Origin: Bacillota bacterium | GTDB taxonomy: Bacteria; Bacillota; Bacilli; Paenibacillales; Paenibacillaceae | NCBI GenBank assembly: GCA_023386495.1 | Contig: JAEWJS010000164.1 | Location: forward strand, 1 to 64,000 | Length of the DNA: 64,000 nt | Direction: 5' to 3' | Made by a program: the position numbers and the translations under genes | Shown here: positions 42,640 through 50,977 of the stretch, piece by piece | How the letters are laid out: each line of letters opens with the position of its first letter | Position numbering within the stretch: position 1 is the first letter of the stretch | Notes under the pieces: generated by a model | What the model saw: the letters and a program-made list of their open reading frames with translations, nothing else | Told to the model about the DNA's origin: nothing | Databases searched by the model: none

Positions 42640-42836
42640 ACAAAAAGCGCCCTCATCCGATTGGGACGAGGAGCGCTAGCTCGCGGTGCCACCCAATTTG
42701 AGCCGCCTGTTCGGACGGTCTCCAACTTGGTTCCGCGATAACGGGCGGGCCCGGTTTACTTAGAATGGCGCCATTCTTGGCGTAAACGCCTCCGAGTTGG
42801 ATTCTCATCATCGGCAAGATTGCTGGATTAATATTG
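42640..42836 (-). promoter_or_regulatory. T-box riboswitch leader upstream of serC
   Basis: The minus strand contains the T-box antiterminator sequence AAATTGGGTGGCACCGCGA (42681-42699). It is followed by a terminator stem (about AGCGCTCCTCGTCC pairing with GGATGAGGGCGCT) and TTTTTGT, just before the serC ribosome site. T-box leaders sense uncharged tRNA; the gene suggests tRNA-Ser. The leader is short (about 190 bases). Its 5' part contains nested stems such as AGAATGGCGCCATTCT and CCAACT...AGTTGG, but I cannot fix the specifier codon or a standard Stem I. Confidence 0.85.
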
Positions 42837-42842
42837 ATGATT

Positions 42843-42871
42843 ATAATAGCTAAAATATGGGGGATGGTCAA
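42843..42871 (-). promoter_or_regulatory. Promoter of serC
   Basis: TTGACC (42866-42871), exactly 17 bases, then TATTAT (42843-42848) on the minus strand. Transcription would begin near 42836 and include the T-box leader. The -35 overlaps the stop codon of the upstream methyltransferase gene. Confidence 0.75.
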
Positions 42872-43707
42872 GCGTTTTTTTCCTCTTGCGTATGCGGCTT
42901 GGTGCCGCAAGCCATGAGGAAGATCATCATCGCATACGCATCGCTGGAATGACTAAGCTGTTCGGAGGCGCGGCTTAACTGTTCGAATTCCTCATTCGTA
43001 ATCATTCCCCTGTTGCGGAAGCCAGCGAACCTTCTGCTATCGAATTGCTGCTTGAATCCTTCGATCCCATGCAGGTCGCTGTGCTGAACGACTGCATCTA
43101 GATCGACGTCAGCGAAACCTGCTTGGGCGAGCAGTCTAGGCAGGCTTCTGCCAATCAGGCGATTCCCTCCGCGCGCGGCCGCACTCGCCGCGATCTTACG
43201 CAGAATCGACGGCAGCACTTCCAGGTCGGGGTGAACCACACCGAATAGGCCGTCATCCAGATCGATAATGACCAGCTTGCCGCCGGGCTTCAGCACGCGG
43301 TGAATTTCTCTAGCCGCTTCAAGCGGATGATGCAGATGCAAGAACAATAACCTTGCAATCGCGAAGTCATACTGGCCGTCAGGGAGCCCCGTCTCCATGA
43401 CGGAGGCTTGAACGAACGCGAGATTGGGCCGGTTTGACAACCTTGTCCGCGCATAATCGAGCAGCTTACCGTCAACCTCTAGCGCAGTGACCGGGCTGTC
43501 TGGCAGATGATCGAGCAGTTGCTCCGTTACGAACCCCGGCCCGCTCCCCAGCTCGAGTACACGCATTCCATTTTGCAGCCCGAACCACGCTAAGTGCCGG
43601 AGTTCTTGCCGCCATCCCATGCTCGCTTGCAGTTTCAGTCGCTCCATCTCTTCCTCGAATGAGAGTGCGACTCTACTAACGTTATACGTGGACTGGAAGT
43701 CCTTCAT
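42868..43707 (-). CDS. SAM-dependent methyltransferase
   Basis: 279 residues. Motif I is VLELGSGPGFVTEQLLDHL, with LEVDGKLLDYAR as the acidic motif II, then FAIARLLFLHL and VLKPGGKLVIIDLDD. The family resembles UbiE/biotin-type small-molecule methyltransferases. GGAGGGG lies just before the ATG. It follows the alpha/beta hydrolase by about 24 bases and is probably in one unit with it. The substrate is unknown. Confidence 0.8.
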   Translation of the reverse strand: MKDFQSTYNVSRVALSFEEEMERLKLQASMGWRQELRHLAWFGLQNGMRVLELGSGPGFVTEQLLDHLPDSPVTALEVDGKLLDYARTRLSNRPNLAFVQASVMETGLPDGQYDFAIARLLFLHLHHPLEAAREIHRVLKPGGKLVIIDLDDGLFGVVHPDLEVLPSILRKIAASAAARGGNRLIGRSLPRLLAQAGFADVDLDAVVQHSDLHGIEGFKQQFDSRRFAGFRNRGMITNEEFEQLSRASEQLSHSSDAYAMMIFLMACGTKPHTQEEKNA

Positions 43708-43731
43708 CTATTCCCCTCCATTGCGCATCCA

Positions 43732-44613
43732 TCAACGATTGTCACTGAAATAACGAATGAGTTCCTCATTGACCGTTGCTGCTTGTTCGAGATTGATGCC
43801 GTGCCCTGCGTCAGGAATGATTTTATAACAGATCCGGTTATGCTCCAATTCCCTGATCGCTCCCGGGTAGTTGGACATGCGGTCATATTCACCGATCAAG
43901 TAGAGGGCTTTCTCTCGCAGAATCGCGAGTTCTTCTTCCTTGAAAATCCTGTATTTGTGTCGCATCATTGCTCGATTGTTGAAGTAGGTCAGCAGATAGG
44001 TCCAGTGCGAGAGAATCTCCGGATGGTCCTCGAACACGGTCGAGCGGCTAGGAGCACACATTTTTCGAAATAGCCTTCTTGTTGTTCTGTCGGATACGGG
44101 GAATAGTGCCTCAGGGAGAAAAAACAGCATCGTCCGCAACACATTCACTTTGACTCCGCCTGCCATCCCCACCATCCGATCGACCCTAGCCGGATAACGA
44201 ATCGTGTAATAGCTAGCTAGATACGATCCATTGGAGACGCCCGCAAGATTGACGCGATCAAGCCCGTAATGCTCCCGGATCTTGTCAATCCAGGACGCTT
44301 GATCAAAGTCTCGCGAGAACCGGTCATTCGGCACGCTCTTGCCCGGACCGCCGATCGTATCGATCGCATAGATCGCGAAATGTCTGGAGAGTTCAGCGAT
44401 ATTATAGATCCACATGAGTGCCGAATTGTCTCCGACACCATGGAACAGGAATAATGGCGCATTGTGAGTTTCGCCGGCTTGGATCACATGGGTTAGACCG
44501 AATGTCGTCTGAATCTCCGCCTCTTGATAGGGAACGCCCCATTGCTCCAGCAATCTTTGATAAGATGCCAGAACAATTTCTTTGCCTGCTTCCTTCTTGT
44601 ATGGGTTCACCAT
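43732..44613 (-). CDS. Alpha/beta hydrolase
   Basis: 293 residues. The oxyanion motif LFLFHGVGDNSALMW, nucleophile elbow VSNGSYL (GVSNGS, Ser nucleophile) and C-terminal acid/His in LIGEYDRMSN and PDAGHGIN fit a serine hydrolase of the YcdJ/carboxylesterase type found in Bacillales. There is no signal peptide. It is the first gene of a two-gene unit with the next methyltransferase. Confidence 0.8.
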   Translation of the reverse strand: MVNPYKKEAGKEIVLASYQRLLEQWGVPYQEAEIQTTFGLTHVIQAGETHNAPLFLFHGVGDNSALMWIYNIAELSRHFAIYAIDTIGGPGKSVPNDRFSRDFDQASWIDKIREHYGLDRVNLAGVSNGSYLASYYTIRYPARVDRMVGMAGGVKVNVLRTMLFFLPEALFPVSDRTTRRLFRKMCAPSRSTVFEDHPEILSHWTYLLTYFNNRAMMRHKYRIFKEEELAILREKALYLIGEYDRMSNYPGAIRELEHNRICYKIIPDAGHGINLEQAATVNEELIRYFSDNR

Positions 44614-44669
44614 CGGACATATTGCCTCTCCTTTTGTGTTGCACTATACGCTCATGCTCGCGCTTACGC

Positions 44670-44815
44670 CGATCGTTCGGCCTAGCAGCGCCAGTACCCA
44701 CGAACGAGTGCGGTTTTTCGCATTCGTTCGGCCCAGTAGCGTCAATCCCGGCGAACGAGTGCGGTTTTTCGCATTCGTTCGGCCCAGCAGCGATACAACC
44801 TCCGAATGAATTCGA
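44670..44815. repeat. 51-bp tandem repeat with internal hairpins
   Basis: Units begin at 44701 and 44752, with a partial copy before (from about 44670) and a short one after. Each unit contains CGAACGAGTGCGGTTTTTCG and continues CATTCGTTCGGCCCAG, so it folds CGAACGA...TCGTTCG around GTTTTT. Intergenic between the hydrolase start and the next gene. It could act as repeated terminator-like hairpins or a REP-like element. Confidence 0.75.
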
Positions 44816-44883
44816 GTCCCTCTAGGTCTTCAGGTCTTCATCCCTCATGCGCATTAAATTGAGGATGCAAAATGGCAGGCTTT

Positions 44884-45174
44884 TCACGATTCCGTGCTAT
44901 CGCGCTCGATATACCCGAACGACACTCGACTAGGAAGGTCTTCTGCCTCCTGATAGGCTGCTCGCAGATCAGGCACATACTGTCTCGTCAAATGGATGCC
45001 CTCGATGATTCTATAGATGTTCCCAAGGTCGTCAGCAGGTAGTGCCTCCAGCTCTTCCAACGTCATGCCGATCTGCCTACCATGAATGCGCGTCAGACCT
45101 TCCTCAAGGAGCTTCCGATCTTCCGCTGACAATCGTTCATACGCTTTCTGAACAACCTTCGCATCACAATCCAT
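44884..45174 (-). CDS. Small protein of unknown function
   Basis: 96 residues, no known domain, mostly helical with an acidic middle (LTLEELEALPADDLGNIYRIIEGIHL) and ending IERDSTES. AGGAGG lies upstream of the ATG at a slightly long spacing. It follows the MOSC gene by 15 bases and is probably co-transcribed. Confidence 0.55.
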   Translation of the reverse strand: MDCDAKVVQKAYERLSAEDRKLLEEGLTRIHGRQIGMTLEELEALPADDLGNIYRIIEGIHLTRQYVPDLRAAYQEAEDLPSRVSFGYIERDSTES

Positions 45175-45189
45175 GCGTCATGCTGCCTC

Positions 45190-45921
45190 CTAACCCTTCA
45201 CAATGTAAACGTTGTCCCCTGTTCGCACCTCACCAGGCTGTACAACGGATGCATACAGGCCGAATAACGTCCCCATCTCATCGCTGACTTTCCTCAAGAT
45301 GGCTGGATCCCGCTCCAGCGTATCCGGATCGATCGTAATCATCATGCATCGCTCGCAAACTTCAACAACCTCGACAATCGCGTCACCGATGACAAGCTGT
45401 TGCCCAATCAGCGCCTCATCCTCCATGGCGTCATCCTCTTCGAGTGCAACCACCAGATTCGCGCGAAAACGTCTGCGATCAACCGGATACCCCAGCAAAT
45501 TCTCCAGCCTGCGCAACATACGATCCGTGATCAGAAGCAGGCCTCCCGCATCCACGGCCATGAGCGAATCGCCATCAGGCTCGCACCGCAGCATCGTGAT
45601 CGCACGCTTCGTCTGCGGCTGGATCTCTGCTAAAAATTGCTCGTTCCACGCATGGACTGTCCCATCCGGAGCGGTCACTTGCACGCTCGGGAGTCCGATC
45701 CCCCCAACCTCGTACGCAGCTTGATAGGATAATAGCTTCGGCAGCTCCCGTGCCGTAAGATAACGGTCCCAGCCCTCGATCCCCTTTTCGATGAATGCAT
45801 GGATTCGGTCGCCGTACACGCCGTATGCCTCCAGACGAACACTCGCAAGCTCTTCGCCTGCCATCGATTTTACGGGGTACCGCGCAATCCCCGTAAGTTT
45901 GCCGATCAACTGCCGATCCAT
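45190..45921 (-). CDS. MOSC-domain protein
   Basis: 243 residues. The N-terminal MOSC_N beta-barrel (GIARYPVKSMAGEELA, GVYGDRIHAF) is followed by the MOSC domain with the conserved cysteine in VEVCERCMMITIDPDT. MOSC proteins are sulfur- or molybdenum-cofactor-linked carriers/reductases (YiiM, MOCOS C-terminal, mARC relatives). The electron partner is not visible. GGGAGG lies before the ATG. It overlaps the frameshifted methyltransferase by 16 bases. Confidence 0.82.
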   Translation of the reverse strand: MDRQLIGKLTGIARYPVKSMAGEELASVRLEAYGVYGDRIHAFIEKGIEGWDRYLTARELPKLLSYQAAYEVGGIGLPSVQVTAPDGTVHAWNEQFLAEIQPQTKRAITMLRCEPDGDSLMAVDAGGLLLITDRMLRRLENLLGYPVDRRRFRANLVVALEEDDAMEDEALIGQQLVIGDAIVEVVEVCERCMMITIDPDTLERDPAILRKVSDEMGTLFGLYASVVQPGEVRTGDNVYIVKG

Positions 45922-46720
45922 TCCATCCCTCCCTTCTCCATCGACGATGCTCTCGCTATCACCAGGTAATAACAGTTCGTTACTTTGAGCCCCAGTGGAG
46001 ATGCATATTGGTCAAAAATCCCCGCCACGTCCCGCATGCATGCTTCCCACACATCTTCGTGCAAGCGCCGGCTCTGTCCGAAGCACTTCTTAATCAGCAC
46101 ATCCTCCGGGGTAGCCAAGTACTCCGTCTCCTCTAACAACTCGGCTCTTATATCCATTAGCCCGGAATGCGCCAACTCCAGCTCGGGCAGAATGTCGCTC
46201 GGCTCGGGGTACGGTGCAGGATGATACAGTCCCGGAAAAACCTCACGGAGTAAACCGTGGCTCCCGGCATGATAGAGTGCCATAACTACTCCGTCAGGCT
46301 TAACGACTCGATTCCCTTCCGGAACCAGTGTTTCGGTCCTTTCTTGGTATAGGCAAGATCGAAGCTTCTATCCGCGAAAGGCAGTTCTGCATTGCCGTCG
46401 ACAACCATGAACCGAATATGGCGCGCGGCATATTCGGCATTGGCCGCAGCAATGAAGGTCTCAGATGTGTCGATTCCGGTCACTTCCTCTGCCACCGAAG
46501 CAAACATACCTGCAAATTCGCCATGCCCGCAGCCAATTTCGAGAATCTTGCTGCCCCGAGCTACTTCAGACAACCTGTCCGCGAATATCGACTCGGCAGT
46601 CGGTCCCTCGAACCGTGACTTCCAGGGGTATTGATAGATGCCCGATTCGCTTCCTAATTGCGCATACCATGCATCGCTATGCGGGGTGACCCACTCGGCA
46701 TGCTTCATGGGATCGAACAA
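45906..46720 (-). pseudogene. Methyltransferase broken by a one-base frameshift
   Basis: The first part (46720-46286) has the SAM motif KILEIGCGHGEFAGMF, VTGIDTSE and FDLAYTKKGPKHWFRKG, then runs into a stop. In the next frame the sequence continues at once as RVVKPDGVVMALYHAGSHG (the usual 'V-KPGG' strand) into the second part ending at 45906. The slip is at about 46306-46316 (near GGGAATCGAG), one base lost. Restored length is about 271 residues. The start is TTG with GGAGG seven bases upstream. A recent disruption or a sequencing error is possible. Confidence 0.8.
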
Positions 46721-46733
46721 TCGTCTCCCTCCC

Positions 46734-47552
46734 TCAACCCAAGAATCTAATCTCGTTCACTACGCCGGACGGCAAGAACCCGACATTCCGGTAGACGCGA
46801 TTCGAGTCGGGATTCAGCTGATCCGCATACAGCATCGGGATCAGCTTCTCGCTGTGCAGGATGCTGCATAACGCCGAGACGATCGCGCTGGCGTACCCAT
46901 TTTGCCGATGCGGCGGCGGGGTGTAGACCGAATTGATTCTGCCATATCTACGTGACCGATGCGCAAGGTTCGCCATCGACACGATTTTGTTCTCGATGGT
47001 CCAGACGTACAGCTTACCGCTGGAGCACATCCATTCCGCAGCAGCAAGATGGCTCTCCGCATTGGACGGTGTTCCATATGCATCCTCTTGGAAGCCGGCC
47101 AGGAACGCCGCAATGACTGGTGCATCCTGCCGATTCGAGACCCTCAGTCGTCCCGCAACAACCGGTCGGTTAGGAACATTCGGGCAGGTGTACGATTCCA
47201 TCCCCATTCGCGTCTCATAGGATGTCCGACGCTCAGCGCTATACCGCTCAGCGAAAAGCTTCGCCGTCCGCGCCGTTCCCGTCACGCCAGGCAACACGAT
47301 GTCGCGTTTCACTAGCGCTTCGACCAACTGCTGAATCAGCCGCTCTCGTTCGCTGTCGTTAGCCTGTTCCGTAATCCACAGCCATGCGTTATGTCCCGGC
47401 GTCTGTGCGAATATGACCCATCTTCGCCTGCTCGTCAAGCACAAGGCTTGCTTCGATTCGGTAATGAGGTGAAGAAGATTGTAGGCTGCCTCATCTTGCA
47501 GGAATGCAGGCAGCTCCAGCACGGCATCTTCCATGGTGAATTCAACGATCAT
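46734..47552 (-). CDS. GNAT family N-acetyltransferase
   Basis: About 272 residues from ATG 47552, ten bases after GGAGG. The C-terminal GNAT core is HRSRRYGRINSVYTPPPHRQNGYASAIVSAL (motif A RQNGYA), then MLYADQLNPDSNRVYRNVGFLPSG. The N-terminal domain is unassigned, as in Bacillales GNATs of the FR47-like group. It overlaps the stop of the upstream methyltransferase by 11 bases (coupled), and the downstream methyltransferase begins 13 bases later. Confidence 0.8.
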   Translation of the reverse strand: MIVEFTMEDAVLELPAFLQDEAAYNLLHLITESKQALCLTSRRRWVIFAQTPGHNAWLWITEQANDSERERLIQQLVEALVKRDIVLPGVTGTARTAKLFAERYSAERRTSYETRMGMESYTCPNVPNRPVVAGRLRVSNRQDAPVIAAFLAGFQEDAYGTPSNAESHLAAAEWMCSSGKLYVWTIENKIVSMANLAHRSRRYGRINSVYTPPPHRQNGYASAIVSALCSILHSEKLIPMLYADQLNPDSNRVYRNVGFLPSGVVNEIRFLG

Positions 47553-48333
47553 GCTTACCTCCGCCTTCTGCTTTTGTCGCCAGGATGAAGAATCGATGCT
47601 CCCTGCTCTCGACATAGCCAATGTTCTCGACATCTCCTTGCATTTCACAGAGTCGATCATAGCAGCGCTCTACCGAGAATCCCGGAAACTCCCATTCGAT
47701 GATTTTTGCATAATAGACCAGTGCTCCGACATCGTAGAATCGGAGGATCGGGTAACATTCCTTCCCTTCCTGGATCGCGAAACCGGCATCAAGAAGCTGG
47801 CGTGACGCAGACATCAAGCTGAACGCCGGATCCGTTGTCCGTGACACTTCTTCGCCTATCAATCGATGCGTGAGCGCGAGATTGTTCTGTCCTCCTACTT
47901 GCTGCGTGATGAACAAGCCTCCCGGCTTCAGCACGCGATAGACTTCTTGCGCGTCGAAAGATGCTTGGCGGTTAATCACGAGATCAAAGAATGTATCCGC
48001 GAAAGGCAAATCGTCATCATCCGTTACATGCCGTACCGTAATGCCATGCATGGGCAACCGCTCCAGGCACAGCTCATAATTAGGCAGATAAGATTCCGTT
48101 GCATAGGTGCGCCCGCTTGGCGGCGATAGCGACAGCAGCAATTCACCGCCGCCGGTCCCCATATCCAGCATCGTGTTCTCCGGCTTCAGATGCGATAGAA
48201 CAGTGCCGCGATAATCCCAGTCCAAGCCATGTTCCGAAGTGCGATCCTCGATATAGGAAAAGTCCCAGCCTGCAAATATCCTTCGCTCCTCGTTCAACCA
48301 TATTTCTCTCATCATTTGTTCGTTCATGTTCAT
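47542..48333 (-). CDS. Class I SAM-dependent methyltransferase
   Basis: 263 residues. Motif I is TMLDMGTGGGELLLSL, motif II YATESYLPN, then LPFADTFFDLVINRQASF and VLKPGGLFITQQVGGQNN. The GGQNN pattern and the WDFSYIEDR start are shared with a methyltransferase group common in Bacillales whose substrate is unknown. First gene of the run MT-GNAT-MT(frameshifted)-MOSC-small gene, all closely spaced or overlapping. Confidence 0.8.
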   Translation of the reverse strand: MNMNEQMMREIWLNEERRIFAGWDFSYIEDRTSEHGLDWDYRGTVLSHLKPENTMLDMGTGGGELLLSLSPPSGRTYATESYLPNYELCLERLPMHGITVRHVTDDDDLPFADTFFDLVINRQASFDAQEVYRVLKPGGLFITQQVGGQNNLALTHRLIGEEVSRTTDPAFSLMSASRQLLDAGFAIQEGKECYPILRFYDVGALVYYAKIIEWEFPGFSVERCYDRLCEMQGDVENIGYVESREHRFFILATKAEGGGKHDR

Positions 48334-48493
48334 CTACCTCTCCACATGTTCGTTATGATCTGTGCATGCGAATCGGTGCAGCTTATTGATAACGCGCTGT
48401 CGAGCCCGATACAATCCGTTATCAGATCGACTGCACCGGGCAGATACCGAAGGTCTTCGTTGTTATCATCTTGTGTCACCTCTGTTTAATAAG

Positions 48494-49285
48494 TTAGACC
48501 CACTCTGCCCGATGCTCCCGAATGAATTGGATGTCGCGCTGGTAGTGTTCGAGATGCCCCTCATCGATCATTTTCTGAAAGGCAGCATCGCCTTCGTTGC
48601 ATTTTCTAATCATCGTGTTACATAACCCTTCTAGCCGCAGCAGCACCATATCGATATAATCTGCATCCGTTCCGATTCCATAGGATTCCAAGAATAGCGC
48701 GACTCGTTGCTTCACGCGGTTCGCATGCTGCAATGAATCGTATTCGACGACTTCATCGGACTCGGACAGGTAGAACCTGCTTAAGGGGACGCAAGTATAT
48801 AAGGTATACGCCACATCCCATAGCCGCGGCCCGGGTCCAGCAACATCGTAATCGATAATGCCTACCGGTCGCTCATTCTGAAAAATAATATTGTAGATCG
48901 CAAAATCATTATGACACAGTACTTCGAAAGGCTTCGGCGTGTTGTCGATCGGCTCCCAGCTTTCGTCCACGGTAAAATCTTGCACGGCATCATGGTACTG
49001 TCGAAGCATTTTCGCAATCTCGGTCAAAGCAGCATCGGACCACATGTAGGATTTTAACGGATAATTACCGGCTTCTCCTTCAATATAGGATAAGACCTCT
49101 CTCCCTTTATCATCGATGCCCAAAAATTTCGGCGCATAACGAAATCCCTTCCGCTCTAAATGCTGAAGCAGTGTATGGACCTTGACGCTTCCTGGTTTCA
49201 TGTCGCGTCGAACGGTATCTCCCGTACGATATACGTTCGAGACGTTGCCGCCTGTTAATAACTCCTCGTTCTGTTGATTCGACAT
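48494..49285 (-). CDS. Aminoglycoside-phosphotransferase-like kinase (APH family)
   Basis: 263 residues. The catalytic loop is CHNDFAIYN (His125, Asp127, Asn132) and the metal site IIDYDVAGPGP (Asp145), with an N-terminal glycine-rich region LLTGGNVSNVYRTGDTVRR. Bacterial APH/choline-kinase-like proteins of this kind phosphorylate unknown small molecules; drug resistance is not shown. The GGxxSNVYR nucleotide loop is typical of the group. Confidence 0.8.
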   Translation of the reverse strand: MSNQQNEELLTGGNVSNVYRTGDTVRRDMKPGSVKVHTLLQHLERKGFRYAPKFLGIDDKGREVLSYIEGEAGNYPLKSYMWSDAALTEIAKMLRQYHDAVQDFTVDESWEPIDNTPKPFEVLCHNDFAIYNIIFQNERPVGIIDYDVAGPGPRLWDVAYTLYTCVPLSRFYLSESDEVVEYDSLQHANRVKQRVALFLESYGIGTDADYIDMVLLRLEGLCNTMIRKCNEGDAAFQKMIDEGHLEHYQRDIQFIREHRAEWV

Positions 49286-49320
49286 GCGCTGTACCCCCGG
49301 TTATGCGTTGTGTTCGCGTC

Positions 49321-49779
49321 TTATGTAACATCCAATACCGTCACTTGACCATCGCCATCCGTCACGACATATCGCTCAATGATTGGGAAAATGGACGTCA
49401 GTTCCTCCTCTGTCATCGCGCTGGTATCCATTACGAATTGCGAATAATACGTCAACTCTTTATTCTTCCCGATTCGGTCATCGACCGTAATGAGCTGGGG
49501 ATTCGTTATCATGAGAGATGCGAACGGTTCCGATACGATCGGTATGATCTGTTTGATCTCGTAAGTCGTGCCGCCGGGATTATGCAGCGTAATCGAGAAT
49601 TCTACCGTCGACTGTTCGCTTGGCTCGCCAGAAATTTGTTCGCTGTACCCGCTTAGATACAATGGCCTGGCTTCGCCTCGATTCTCGTTACCGACAGCGA
49701 AGATGAGGATGAAGATCCCTACTGCAAGGAGCAGGACCCCTATCCTTCTCTGCCTATTCCAAATGTCGGTCCGTTGCAT
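49321..49779 (-). CDS. Small membrane-anchored protein of unknown function
   Basis: 152 residues. One N-terminal membrane helix (RIGVLLLAVGIFILIFAVG) precedes an extracellular part with beta-like strands (TVEFSITLHNPGGTTYEIKQIIPIV). It resembles Ig-like/DUF small exported proteins of Bacillales without a known role. The neighbouring lipoprotein gene upstream is also exported. Confidence 0.55.
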   Translation of the reverse strand: MQRTDIWNRQRRIGVLLLAVGIFILIFAVGNENRGEARPLYLSGYSEQISGEPSEQSTVEFSITLHNPGGTTYEIKQIIPIVSEPFASLMITNPQLITVDDRIGKNKELTYYSQFVMDTSAMTEEELTSIFPIIERYVVTDGDGQVTVLDVT

Positions 49780-49825
49780 AGTTCACCTCTTCACCTTTAG
49801 ATCCAGTTGCGGAATGTTTGATAAC

Positions 49826-50320
49826 TCAGCCGTATTTCTTCTCCCAGCGATCGGACCACTCTTGATAGGTCAAGCCCGTCACTTCCTCTAACGTCTTGCC
49901 GTCGAGCGAATACGGCCATCCCATCAGCAATGCCCCTTGTTGGACCGGGAATGAGGTGCCGCCGATCACCTTGCCTTCGCACATCATGACTGCGATATGC
50001 GTCTCCCGCTGATAGATCGCTTCCAGCGGATGATTACGCACGGTGAAGCCATACACGGCTATTTCTTTTCCGATATACGAATCCGGCTCTTCCTTCTGAA
50101 CGCCCCACGTCTGTTGATAGAGCACGGAATCTTCGCTGCCGTACAATTTGCTCCCGTCTAGTACGTACTTCTTAACCTTGTCGTCTCGGGTGATAATCGC
50201 ATAACCCTGCTTCTCAACGTACTGCTCCGCTGTTCTCTCATCGCTAACGACATCATTCCTGCATCCCGCAGCGATCACGATTGCGGTTACGATCATAATG
50301 GCAAGGATATTCACTCGCAT
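49826..50320 (-). CDS. Small lipoprotein of unknown function
   Basis: 164 residues. The lipobox AAGC (Cys20) follows MRVNILAIMIVTAIVIAAG. The mature part (TAEQYVEKQGYAIITRDDKVKKYVL) is of a type seen in Bacillales lipoproteins, possibly DUF4830-like; I am not certain. It ends TYQEWSDRWEKKYG. Spaced 46 bases before the preceding small membrane protein, it probably belongs to the same transcript. Confidence 0.6.
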   Translation of the reverse strand: MRVNILAIMIVTAIVIAAGCRNDVVSDERTAEQYVEKQGYAIITRDDKVKKYVLDGSKLYGSEDSVLYQQTWGVQKEEPDSYIGKEIAVYGFTVRNHPLEAIYQRETHIAVMMCEGKVIGGTSFPVQQGALLMGWPYSLDGKTLEEVTGLTYQEWSDRWEKKYG

Positions 50321-50456
50321 TGGTTACTCCATCCCCCCCGATCCGAACCTATTGCCAGATAATCAGCTAAGAATAGGATGATTATTGAATTATATTCTAC
50401 AATGTTTTCCAAATTCCCTGCCAATCGCTTCATACCGGCCGTGAACGGAAAGAAAA

Positions 50457-50481
50457 CCCCTACCGGCTATGCCGATAGAGG
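50457..50481 (-). terminator. Terminator of the fucose operon
   Basis: An 11-bp stem with G-U pairs (50457-50467 with 50471-50481, 3-base loop), followed on the minus strand by TTTTCTTTCC. It lies 25 bases past the fucU stop. Confidence 0.75.
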
Positions 50482-50505
50482 CTCACTAGGCTCGACTGTA
50501 TCAAG

Positions 50506-50937
50506 TTACTCCACCACGACGCCCTTCTTCACGATCACATTCGCGTACAGCGCGCTTTCACCTGTCGCCACTATGGCGTATGCCTGCTTGGCACGCTCGT
50601 AGAAGGCGAAGCGTTCGACCTGCTCGAACGGCTCCGCAATGCCGGCGCGGCGTTCGATGATCTCGCGATACGTCCCCCAGATCGGCGTCTCGACCTTGTC
50701 GCCCGGCACTACCTGCATGAGAGCGGCAGGCTTCTCGACATACGGATCGAGCGGCATCAGCTGGAGAATGGCATCCAAGAGGGCCGGCACATCGTGACCA
50801 TCCGCGCGAATGAGGCGCTGCGCATGGCTCGCTGCCGGAAAATTGCCGTCCGCCAACACCAGTTCATCGCCATGCCCCATCTCCATTAACACTTTCAATA
50901 GTTCAGGCGACAATACCTTCGGAATTCCTATCAGCAT
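50506..50937 (-). CDS. fucU: L-fucose mutarotase
   Basis: 143 residues of the RbsD/FucU family. It interconverts alpha and beta anomers of L-fucose before isomerisation. Conserved residues are His22, Asp24 and Asp30 in GHGDELVLADGNFP, and the C-terminal Tyr in ESALYANVIVKKGV. Last gene of the fuc operon, 40 bases after fucK. The distinct FucU form (not RbsD, which is shorter) supports fucose over ribose. Confidence 0.9.
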   Translation of the reverse strand: MLIGIPKVLSPELLKVLMEMGHGDELVLADGNFPAASHAQRLIRADGHDVPALLDAILQLMPLDPYVEKPAALMQVVPGDKVETPIWGTYREIIERRAGIAEPFEQVERFAFYERAKQAYAIVATGESALYANVIVKKGVVVE

Positions 50938-50977
50938 TCAAACCGCTCCTCACCATAATAACGTTCTTACTCACGTT

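Noticed and set aside
44670..44815. CRISPR array
   Set aside because: The 51-base units are repeated whole, without unique spacers, and no cas genes are present.
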